Positions 26,776 to 33,987 of a stretch of 64,000 bases of DNA are shown one piece after another. Source of the DNA: a bacterium (GTDB taxonomy: Bacteria; Planctomycetota; Planctomycetia; Pirellulales; Pirellulaceae); the NCBI GenBank assembly GCA_030430075.1, contig JAUIGN010000015.1, positions 78,611 through 142,610 on the forward strand, given 5' to 3'. The translations under genes were made by a program, and so were the position numbers. The notes below the pieces were generated by a model, which saw only the letters and a program-made list of their open reading frames with translations, did not search any database and was not told where the DNA came from. The number at the start of each line of letters is the position of its first letter. Positions within the stretch are counted from its first letter, which is position 1.

Positions 26776-26850
26776 CTCCCATCACTCCCATCACTCCCAT
26801 CGCTCCCATCACTCCCATCACTTCTCGTCACTTCTCGTCACTTCTCGTCA
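26776..26850. repeat. simple tandem repeats, 9- and 10-base units
   Basis: CTCCCATCA occurs five times in a row (one with G for the last A) at 26776-26820, then CTTCTCGTCA three times at 26821-26850. A minus-strand frame across it gives a Ser-Asp-Gly run and is not a credible gene. Confidence 0.85.
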
Positions 26851-26872
26851 CTTCCCGCCACGTTACGCCCCG

Positions 26873-27766
26873 TCAAGCATCACCTGGCAGGAACTTCATG
26901 GCTTGTAGCCAGGCCATGGACTGAGTCTGCCAGGCATCCCACATCGGCCCTTGATATCCGTTAAGGCCGTGGCCGCCCGAGGGAAGTTCGAGGTACTTTG
27001 CTGGGACGCCGTGTTGACGCAGGGCAGCGTAGAACTTCTGGCTGTTGGCACAGGGGACCGGACCGTCGTCCTTGGCATGTGCCAGGAAAGCGGGCGGAGT
27101 CCGTGGGGTAACCTGCCTCTCATTGGAGAATAACGCAACCTGCTCGGGCGTCGGGTCCTTTCCTAGGAGATTGCGTTTCGAACCGCCGTGCGTCGTTGCA
27201 TCCATCGTGATGACCGGATAGACCAGCACCATGAAGTCGGGTCGGCAGCCGGCACGTCCTACTGCGGTCGGAGCTTGGGGATCACCACCATCGAAATGGG
27301 TGCCGGCGGTCGACGCCAAATGTCCGCCGGCCGAAAATCCCATGATTCCGATGCGGTTCGGATCCAGCGACCATCGCTGTGCATTCGCGCGGACGGTACG
27401 GATCGCCTGTTGAGCGTCAAGCAGGGGGACCATCGACCGACCGCGGGGCAGTCGATATTCGAGCACGACGCCGGTCACACCGTGCTCGTTGAGCCACTTG
27501 GCGATTCCGTGACCCTCCGGCTCGACCACCAGCCCGCCGTAGCCGCCGCCAGGACAAATCACAACGGCCGCTCCATTGGCTTCCGCCGGATGATGGACGG
27601 TGATCCAGGCGTCCTCGTCGGCAAACCGGTCGTCGCCGATCGGTGCGCGACCCTTCCAAAGCGACAGGCGGTCTGGGGATCCGGCGGGTGCATTTTGACC
27701 GGCAAGTCCGATCGAGGCCGTCCAGAGGAGAAAGAGAAGTGAAGCGGCCTTGGTTCTGGTGTGCAT
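26873..27766 (-). CDS. exported alpha/beta hydrolase (acetyl-xylan-esterase-like)
   Basis: A 297-residue protein with an N-terminal signal peptide (ASLLFLLWTASIGLAG, residues 8-23). The alpha/beta-hydrolase fold is shown by the oxyanion-region motif CPGGGYGGL (71-79) and the nucleophile Ser145 in GFSAGG. An Asp in AHAKDDGPVP and a His in SGGHGLNGYQG complete the triad. The pattern is that of the carbohydrate-esterase / BD-FAE-like family common in planctomycetes, which deacetylate plant or algal polysaccharides; the substrate is not shown. AAGGAA lies upstream of the ATG. It follows the S8 gene by about 100 bases on the same strand. Confidence 0.85.
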   Translation of the reverse strand: MHTRTKAASLLFLLWTASIGLAGQNAPAGSPDRLSLWKGRAPIGDDRFADEDAWITVHHPAEANGAAVVICPGGGYGGLVVEPEGHGIAKWLNEHGVTGVVLEYRLPRGRSMVPLLDAQQAIRTVRANAQRWSLDPNRIGIMGFSAGGHLASTAGTHFDGGDPQAPTAVGRAGCRPDFMVLVYPVITMDATTHGGSKRNLLGKDPTPEQVALFSNERQVTPRTPPAFLAHAKDDGPVPCANSQKFYAALRQHGVPAKYLELPSGGHGLNGYQGPMWDAWQTQSMAWLQAMKFLPGDA

Positions 27767-27862
27767 CGCGCGGTTCCTTCAATGCCCTGGGGAGGTAGAA
27801 TCTTCGATTGGGAGCATTCGATCCGAGCCCCCGACAGCTTGCTCGCCGCGGTCACCGCCAGT

Positions 27863-28849
27863 TCACGGTCGCTTTCCCGGCGGCATGACATGAGCTAGCG
27901 CCGCCGCCAGATCGAGGCGTCGAAACGTCAACTCCGTCGCCCGATCTTCGACTGGGACGCCCGTCTGCTGCATGATGCGCAGCATCGCTTCAGCCATGTT
28001 TGGCCCGTCGCGTTGCCAGTCGTAGCCGGCCTTTTCGATCGCCTCGCGCAACACCATGGCGGCCCCGCAAGCAATGGCATTCGACGAGGAAGTTGCAGCG
28101 GCGGGCACCAGCAGGTCAACTTTGTGATGCCGATCGAGATAGACTTCGTCGCGGCCCTGCTTGACCGCACCAATCGCGAAGCAATGGGGTTGCGAGGCCG
28201 GCCAGGAAATTCCACGCGTAAAATGATGATTCCCGGTCGGTGCGCTGACCCACAGGCCCAGTTGCCGCAACCTTGTCAGCTTGGCGTCAATCGCGGTCGG
28301 CACCGGTTCCGCATGGGCCAGGTCATCCACCGGGGCCAGGTTGACGGTGGTGATGCGGTACTGGCGATGGTGGTCAATAATCCACTGCAATCCCGCCGCA
28401 ACCGACTCGGCGTCCGAGATCCGGCAATGGCAACATTCGAGCGCTCGAATAATTGCGAGCTGATTGTTATAAGCCACGCCCCACTTGTTGTTGTAATTGA
28501 CCGAAGACGGAATCCCGATTGTCGAACCGTGATAGCCACGCCCTTCGTGGCTGGGGTCGCTGTCGCCATCGACGCTGTCGTACGTGACAAGTACTTTGGG
28601 GCCGTCGACGCCCGCCTGCGACCATTCCGGCTTTGACAACGTGCAGCCATCATCGACCAGGGCCAACGTCTGCCCTCGGCCGAACGTCAGGGCTTCCTGA
28701 AACGTCTCCCACGCCTTGACGATCCCGGCCTGGCGAAAGGCGGTCGGCTGCACCGGTTCGCCTGCCATGAGGGGCGTCATTGATGTCGACACGGCCGCGG
28801 CGGCACATAGCGCCAAGCAACGCGTGGCCCATCCGTCTTTGAAAGTCAC
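27863..28849 (-). CDS. exported S8-family (subtilisin-like) protein
   Basis: A 328-residue protein with a signal peptide (about residues 8-30, ending PLMAG). Candidate catalytic residues are Asp66 in LALVDDGC, His107 in GRGYHGSTIG, oxyanion Asn207 in SAPTGNHHF, and Ser255 or Ser256 in ATSSSNAIACGAAM. The usual GTSMAxP serine motif is altered (no Gly-Thr before Ser, no Pro after), so activity is uncertain. There is no inhibitor-type propeptide of normal length. The start is a GTG preceded by a G-run. It lies 96 bases after the DUF1501 gene and before the esterase, in a likely three-gene transcript. Confidence 0.75.
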   Translation of the reverse strand: MTFKDGWATRCLALCAAAAVSTSMTPLMAGEPVQPTAFRQAGIVKAWETFQEALTFGRGQTLALVDDGCTLSKPEWSQAGVDGPKVLVTYDSVDGDSDPSHEGRGYHGSTIGIPSSVNYNNKWGVAYNNQLAIIRALECCHCRISDAESVAAGLQWIIDHHRQYRITTVNLAPVDDLAHAEPVPTAIDAKLTRLRQLGLWVSAPTGNHHFTRGISWPASQPHCFAIGAVKQGRDEVYLDRHHKVDLLVPAAATSSSNAIACGAAMVLREAIEKAGYDWQRDGPNMAEAMLRIMQQTGVPVEDRATELTFRRLDLAAALAHVMPPGKRP

Positions 28850-28945
28850 AACTCAATTCCCCCCTGCCATCCCGCATGCCCCTGCCAACCCGCATCAGTG
28901 AGTGGGACGTCAACGGTGACGCCGTTCCGCGGGACATCTCCAGCG

Positions 28946-30292
28946 TCACACCAATTCGTGAATGACGTCGTGCCGTTCGACCAGATACTGGGGCCGACCG
29001 TTATTGTCCGGGATGGTGGTCTGGGCCACATCGATGCCCAAGTTCCGGTAGACCGTGGCGAAGACCTCCTGCATGTGGACCGGTCGATCTTCGGCCGTTT
29101 CGGCCAACCCGTTGGTCGCTCCGATCACCTGGCCGGTCCGCATTCCCCCACCGGCCAGTAGTGCCGCATGCACGCTCGGCCAATGATCACGGCCCGCCCG
29201 CGCGTTGATTTTCGGCGTGCGCCCGAATTCGCCCCACACCAGAACCGTGACATCGTCCTCCAGGCCCCGCTCGTGCAGGTCTTCGACCAGCGCCGCGACC
29301 CCTTGATCCAGGAGCGGCACGACCTTTCGCGCATTGCCGAAGTTGTTCCCGTGCCAATCAAAATGAGCGAAGCTGCACGTCACGCAGCGGGCCCCGGCTT
29401 CGACGAGCCGCCGGGCCTGGAGGAAACGCGACATCATCGCCTGGTAGCCCTTGTCGTGGGAATACCCGAGTACATCCGGGTTGTCCTTTCCGTAGCGGGC
29501 ACGGACGCGCGGGTCTTCGCGTTCCAAATCGAGCGCCTCGACCAGCCTCGACGAAGTCAGCACACCCAAGGCCTGTTCGGTAAAGCTATCGGCAGGTCCC
29601 GCAGAGAGCTCCTTGTCGGTGCGCCGGCGGAAGCGATCAAGGCCTGCCAGGAGGTTGGCACGCGCGTCCAGGCGTTCGGAGTTCACTTCGCTGAGCGTCA
29701 TGTTCGCCATCGACGGGCCGTCTGGACGAAACGGCGACTGGCTGACACCGAGAAAACCGGCACCCTTAATGTTCCAGGGATCATGCGCCATCTTGTGCGA
29801 CAGATCGACGTAGGGTGGTACGGCCGGATCGACCGGGCCCCGTAGTCGTCCGAGGGCTGATCCCAGTGAGGGCCACCCACCCTGTGGCTGATTGCCGCGA
29901 AAGTGATGCCCCGTGCAACACTCGAAAGAATCGTGACGTCCCTCAGCACCAACCAGCGAACGAATGATCGCGAATTTGTCCATCATTCCGGCGACGCGCG
30001 GCATGAGCTCACTGATCTGGATTCCGGGAACACGTGTGTCGATCGGATTGAACTCACCGCGAACCTCCGCCGGCGCGTCCGGTTTTAGATCGAGCATGTC
30101 TTGATGTGGCGGCCCCCCCGCCAAAAAGACCATGATGACCGCTTTGTGCGAAGAGGCCGTGCCACTCTGCTGTTGAGCTGACAGCAGTTGCGGGAGCCCG
30201 ATGCCTCCGAGCCCCAACGCGCCAATCTGCAGAAACGAGCGTCTCGATACGCCATCACAAAGGTGAAGGGGATCTCCAGCAATTCTCAACAT
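28946..30292 (-). CDS. DUF1501 protein with Tat-type signal
   Basis: A 448-residue exported protein. SRRSFLQIGALGLGG (residues 16-30) is a twin-arginine signal. The body is typical DUF1501, an alkaline-phosphatase/sulfatase-like fold: FLAGGPPHQDMLDLKPDAP, RDHWPSVHAALLAGGGM and WGEFGRTPKIN. These proteins are highly multiplied in planctomycetes, usually paired with DUF1549/DUF1553 cytochrome-like partners; here no such partner is adjacent. The enzymatic activity of the family is unproven. AGAGG lies nine bases before the ATG. Confidence 0.92.
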   Translation of the reverse strand: MLRIAGDPLHLCDGVSRRSFLQIGALGLGGIGLPQLLSAQQQSGTASSHKAVIMVFLAGGPPHQDMLDLKPDAPAEVRGEFNPIDTRVPGIQISELMPRVAGMMDKFAIIRSLVGAEGRHDSFECCTGHHFRGNQPQGGWPSLGSALGRLRGPVDPAVPPYVDLSHKMAHDPWNIKGAGFLGVSQSPFRPDGPSMANMTLSEVNSERLDARANLLAGLDRFRRRTDKELSAGPADSFTEQALGVLTSSRLVEALDLEREDPRVRARYGKDNPDVLGYSHDKGYQAMMSRFLQARRLVEAGARCVTCSFAHFDWHGNNFGNARKVVPLLDQGVAALVEDLHERGLEDDVTVLVWGEFGRTPKINARAGRDHWPSVHAALLAGGGMRTGQVIGATNGLAETAEDRPVHMQEVFATVYRNLGIDVAQTTIPDNNGRPQYLVERHDVIHELV

Positions 30293-30801
30293 GCCTGGTA
30301 CCTCTTTCCAATCTCGAAGACGGGCTCAACGCATACTCCGCGCGACGCTCGAATGACGTCCCAATGATAACAGATCCAGCGTCTGCATTCCGCTGGCCAG
30401 CCCGTTGCCCAGCGGCAAGGCCGGCAAGGTCCCAGCCGTGATATCGACTTCAATCAGCCAGTCGTCGCCGCATGTCATGCCGTACCTGGCAAACGGAAAC
30501 TGCAATCCGGCGGAAGCCAATCGCCGACGACCCGTTGATGCTGTTCAGGCCCGGCGGCGGGATTCGTGGCGAGCGGGTTCGTACAGGCGTTGCCGAGTTG
30601 CCCTGCGCGCGTCGCGCTGGTAGGCACGATAGGTTTCGCCCGAAGCTGAAACTCGGCACGGCCGCCAAGATGCACGCCGCAGATGCACGCCGCAGATGCT
30701 CCAAGGCTGCCGCTCCACATCCGACCGCCGCGGCGCCGGGTCTTGGTAGAGGTTCAACAGGTCGCCGGTTCAGCGTCGCAGCGCCCCATCGGAAAACGTC
30801 A
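30293..30801. other. intergenic stretch, possible gene remnant
   Basis: About 500 bases between the DUF1501 gene and the end of the signalling cassette. Frames on both strands overlap and none has a ribosome site or a recognisable motif. A direct repeat GATGCACGCCGCA lies at about 30669-30694. It could be a decayed gene or the 3' region of the cassette transcript. Confidence 0.45.
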
Positions 30802-31230
30802 TCACGAGACCGGGATCGGCTGCATCGTCCGCTCGCTGATATTCTCCCGGAAATCCCGTGCCTGCTCATCCTCGAGTTCTGGCGTCACTAAAACAACAAA
30901 TTGAAACAAGGATTCAATGTTCGACCGGAGCGACTCTGGAAGCCGAACCGGATCAGCGGCGAAGGTCGCCTCGCGACTCAATTCGCAAAGTCGTCTCAGG
31001 GTAGGCTTGAGCTCCGGATGAATCACGCTCGAATTGTCGGCGTTACGCAATTCCGTCAGGCGGTCATCCGGCATGGCCTCCAGAATATCAAGGAGATAAT
31101 TGGCGCCCCAAACAAAGTCGTCCAAATGACTACGAAACACGAACCCGGCCTCCACGTAGGTAAGCGGGTCCAGTTCCGTAAAAATTGCGTTTGACAATCG
31201 TTCGAGTTCAGTCCGATTTGACGTCTTCAT
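30802..31230 (-). CDS. unrecognised small protein, last gene of signalling cassette
   Basis: A 142-residue acidic protein predicted to be largely helical, with no membrane segment, signal or known motif. It includes LTYVEAGFVFRSHLDDFVWG and a C-terminal ELEDEQARDF. The ATG at 31230 is chosen because GGGAGT (31238-31243 read on the minus strand) lies seven bases upstream; a GTG immediately before is in frame. The gene is visibly A/T-richer than most of the window. It lies 67 bases after the preceding cassette gene and closes the five-gene unit. Function unknown; a partner or target of the cassette kinases is one possibility. Confidence 0.65.
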   Translation of the reverse strand: MKTSNRTELERLSNAIFTELDPLTYVEAGFVFRSHLDDFVWGANYLLDILEAMPDDRLTELRNADNSSVIHPELKPTLRRLCELSREATFAADPVRLPESLRSNIESLFQFVVLVTPELEDEQARDFRENISERTMQPIPVS

Positions 31231-31297
31231 CACTTGAACTCCCAGTCCCCTGACTGATTATACGGGGCAGCAAAGTCGTGGAAACGAATTGGTCGCT

Positions 31298-31918
31298 TCA
31301 AACGTTATATTCTCGATTCTTGATCCAGCGTGCGGTCGCGCGGATGGCATTGCCCGCCAGTTTGAATCGCTGTCGTATTTCCGCATCTGTTACACTGATC
31401 GCTCGATCCACTTCCAGCAACCCCTCGAAGGCTGCTCGTGAACGCGATTCTCGCGCCGGGAAATCGTCACTCGCCGCTTCGCCGAGCAGCAAGATGGCAT
31501 GGCACTGTGAGATCAGGGCCTGTAGTCGACTCCCCACGACGCTCAACTCGCGGGACTCAGCGACGCCGGGAAAGATCTCCGCTAGCGTCCGAAACTTCTG
31601 CTCGAAAATATAAGCATCGGTTTCAAGCCAGCCGAGGATGTTGCGCTGCCCCCGCCCGTCCCGGTCTTTCTCCCGGCCTGCCTCTGCGCCCCGGCGGACC
31701 AAGCGAGCTTCCAACCACGTCAAGATCTCTTCAAGCCCGCGCTGCATCGCAGCTGATGGATCCGTGCCGGCAAGTCCCTGACGAGAATCGTCATCCCTCG
31801 GTTCTCGGTGAATTGACACGCTCCATTCCTTGATGGCTGGCATTCCTTCGAGGGCAATCAGGCGGCTAGTGTATCGCATCCCAATTCGATCCGCAAGCGT
31901 CAATTTGAAAACAGACAA
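31298..31918 (-). CDS. unrecognised protein, fourth gene of signalling cassette
   Basis: Up to 206 residues, soluble, mostly helical by composition, with a charged Arg/Glu/Asp-rich central segment (GAEAGREKDRDGRGQ) and a C-terminal LAGNAIRATARW. I recognise no domain. The start is uncertain: TTG at 31918 lies six bases after the kinase stop, and an ATG at 31879 would shorten it by 13 residues; neither has a good ribosome site. DNA around the 5' end is unusually A/T-rich (28 G/C in 31861-31920). Confidence 0.6.
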   Translation of the reverse strand: MSVFKLTLADRIGMRYTSRLIALEGMPAIKEWSVSIHREPRDDDSRQGLAGTDPSAAMQRGLEEILTWLEARLVRRGAEAGREKDRDGRGQRNILGWLETDAYIFEQKFRTLAEIFPGVAESRELSVVGSRLQALISQCHAILLLGEAASDDFPARESRSRAAFEGLLEVDRAISVTDAEIRQRFKLAGNAIRATARWIKNREYNV

Positions 31919-31924
31919 ATGTAA

Positions 31925-33529
31925 TTACGAACCGAGAAGCTCGCAGTGGTCAGCATAGAATCGACCGCATTCCTTCTCCCACTCCGGACATTCCTGCAAC
32001 AGCTTGTCGATGGTCCGGTTGTAATACTTGACCTTATCGGCGAATGTCTCCAACGGAGGTGAACTGGGAAACGGACTATCCGGTTCTCGCAACCATTTCG
32101 GAATATACCCGTCATTGATGTTAAGAAAATCGCCGCCGAATTCGTCCAGGCTGTTGTAGATCGGCACGACCAGCTGGTGGTATTCCTTCCAGGATGCGCA
32201 GTCCCCGTCGAGGCGGATTCGCAACAGGTGCTTTTGATGCAGGACTTCACTGTACTCGTAGTTCACGAGGAAGTTTTCCTTGTCGCTCGTTTCGCGTCGT
32301 TCCAGCTTCTCGCGCATCCGTTGAACGGCATGGCGCAGTTCGCTGATTGCTTTCTTTAACTCATGCGCCAGTTCCTTGGCGCGATACGCCCCCACAATGT
32401 TCAGGGACCGGTGGAGGCGCAGGGGGACGATGCCGTTCTCGATGCCGATGCTCTTGATGACCAATTCTCGGAACACGGCTTCATTGAGCCCAAGCTTGGC
32501 CGCTCTGGTCAGCAAGTCATCATCTGCCTCTGAAGCAAACGGCTCCGCCGCGATCGTCGTGGCCACATTGTCTGACGGACGGCCTACCACCTCTTTCATT
32601 TCGTTGAGCCACCGCATCGCGCCGCCGGCAAATCGCTTCGTCGCGTCCGGCTCCAGTGCGGCCAGTAAGAGTTTCAGCTCGCGCCCCTCAAAGCCGTTAC
32701 CGGCCAGCTGCGCGGAGATCTCGTCTGCCGAACGCAAGCGATCCAGCAATGCTGGCGGCGCCGTCGGCAGCGCCGGCCACCTTCCGCCAATGGGAAACTG
32801 ACCGGTCAGCATGACGACATAGGTGCTGGCCAGTCCATACAAATCGCACGTTGGATGACATTCACCGTGCCCGATCAACTCCGGTGGACCAAAGCCGGGC
32901 GTTCCTACGATCGTCGCCGCGGGGCTTTGCGGATCGATGACGGTCCGAGCGGTTCCCAGATCGGCGAGCCGCGCGTCGCCGCCGGCAAACCTGAGAATGT
33001 TCGGAGCCTTGACATCTCGATGGAAGATCCTGTGCTCTTGATTAAGGAAGTCGATGGCGCCGGCGACGGAATGCAAAAGGCGAATTAACGCATCCGGTTT
33101 AATCTTGCCGATTTCATCCTCCAGGCTCCCTGTTCCCAATTCCCAAACCGTAGCGACATGGCTGCGCCGGCCGTCCTCGGTGGCCACCGGCACGGAAAAG
33201 AAATGAACGTTGGTAACCAGGCCGGGATGTTCGCGCGTCCGCGTCCAGATCGACGGTCCGCGTTCCAGTTCTTTCCGTGTGTTTTCCGATTCCTCGATCG
33301 ACTGCTTGGATACTTTCACCGCGCAGGGGATGCCTTTCCACGTTGCTTTCTCGACCACGGCATAGGAACCCTCGCCCAACTGGTCCCCCGTCAACGTAAG
33401 ACCGTGATCGTTCAGGAAATCACCGATTTGTGGCGAGATGCGCATGAGTCGTTTTCTTGGACTGGCCTTGTGTTGGAAGTTCGCAACATCAGCGGACAGG
33501 CGGAGCATGTCTGGGCACAGCGTCGTCAA
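31925..33529 (-). CDS. Ser/Thr protein kinase with unrecognised C-terminal domain
   Basis: A 534-residue soluble kinase. The Hanks-type domain spans about residues 45-310: Gly loop LGEGSYAVVE (51-60), Lys72 in AVKV, and the catalytic loop HRDVKAPN with Asp172 and Asn177. Metal-binding Asp190 sits in DLGTA (DLG for DFG), then PPE for APE at 215-217 and DLYGLASTYV. Residues about 320-534 are a charged, partly coiled region (LKKAISELRHAVQRMREKL) of unknown fold. There is no transmembrane segment or PASTA/WD sensor, unlike many planctomycete kinases. The TTG at 33529 overlaps the receiver stop (TTGA); ATGs at 33508 and 33445 are alternatives that keep the whole kinase domain. Confidence 0.9.
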   Translation of the reverse strand: MTTLCPDMLRLSADVANFQHKASPRKRLMRISPQIGDFLNDHGLTLTGDQLGEGSYAVVEKATWKGIPCAVKVSKQSIEESENTRKELERGPSIWTRTREHPGLVTNVHFFSVPVATEDGRRSHVATVWELGTGSLEDEIGKIKPDALIRLLHSVAGAIDFLNQEHRIFHRDVKAPNILRFAGGDARLADLGTARTVIDPQSPAATIVGTPGFGPPELIGHGECHPTCDLYGLASTYVVMLTGQFPIGGRWPALPTAPPALLDRLRSADEISAQLAGNGFEGRELKLLLAALEPDATKRFAGGAMRWLNEMKEVVGRPSDNVATTIAAEPFASEADDDLLTRAAKLGLNEAVFRELVIKSIGIENGIVPLRLHRSLNIVGAYRAKELAHELKKAISELRHAVQRMREKLERRETSDKENFLVNYEYSEVLHQKHLLRIRLDGDCASWKEYHQLVVPIYNSLDEFGGDFLNINDGYIPKWLREPDSPFPSSPPLETFADKVKYYNRTIDKLLQECPEWEKECGRFYADHCELLGS

Positions 33530-33984
33530 TACTCACCCGTCTCTTCCGCCGGAAAATCGAGCGTAAACGCGGGCAGCGCGTCTTGCACTTCCCCGAGCAG
33601 CTTGCTGGGAGGCGTATCAAGTTTCTGGCAGACCTTCACGTCGTGCGGCAATTCACTGAGCGTTTCACTATTGGAAACGTTGGTCAGAATGATCACCGGC
33701 AAACTGGGGAAGATCTGCCGCAAGTCACGCAGTAAGAACAAGCCGGTTTTGAGCCCCTGGTCCGTATCTACGTTGGCATACGCGTTGCCAGGCGGCATCA
33801 TCAGGTCCAGCACGATCAGGTCAATCTCGTTCGCGTGAGCACGCGCGTAAGCGAGCGCCTCGTCGGACTTGACGATATGCTCGACACGGCATCCCACACG
33901 CGTCAGAGAGCGGACATAGTACTGCATCGGCAGAAGCTCGTCGTCCACCAGTAATACGAGCGGATTTGTCTCTCGCTGATCCAA
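33526..33984 (-). CDS. single-domain response regulator (receiver)
   Basis: A 152-residue CheY-like receiver with no output domain. Acidic pocket Asp14/Asp15 (LLVDDE), phospho-acceptor Asp60 (IVLDLMMP), Thr101 (IILTNV) and Lys121 (VCQKLD) are all present. The loop after Asp60 carries an insertion (GNAYANVDTDQGLKTG), and the C-terminal 20 residues extend past the fold. It starts with TTG three bases after the histidine kinase stop, with AAAGGA about ten bases upstream. The adjacent histidine kinase is the obvious phosphodonor; with no output domain, the Ser/Thr kinase encoded next is a plausible partner. Confidence 0.9.
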   Translation of the reverse strand: MDQRETNPLVLLVDDELLPMQYYVRSLTRVGCRVEHIVKSDEALAYARAHANEIDLIVLDLMMPPGNAYANVDTDQGLKTGLFLLRDLRQIFPSLPVIILTNVSNSETLSELPHDVKVCQKLDTPPSKLLGEVQDALPAFTLDFPAEETGEY

Positions 33985-33987
33985 GAT

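Noticed and set aside
26487..26831. 114-residue minus-strand frame
   Set aside because: It is made of the tandem repeats (Ser-Asp-Gly and six-residue periodic runs) and has no ribosome site.
30326..30801. Overlapping frames between the DUF1501 gene and the cassette
   Set aside because: Both strands give Arg/Ala-rich peptides with no motifs; recorded only as a possible remnant.
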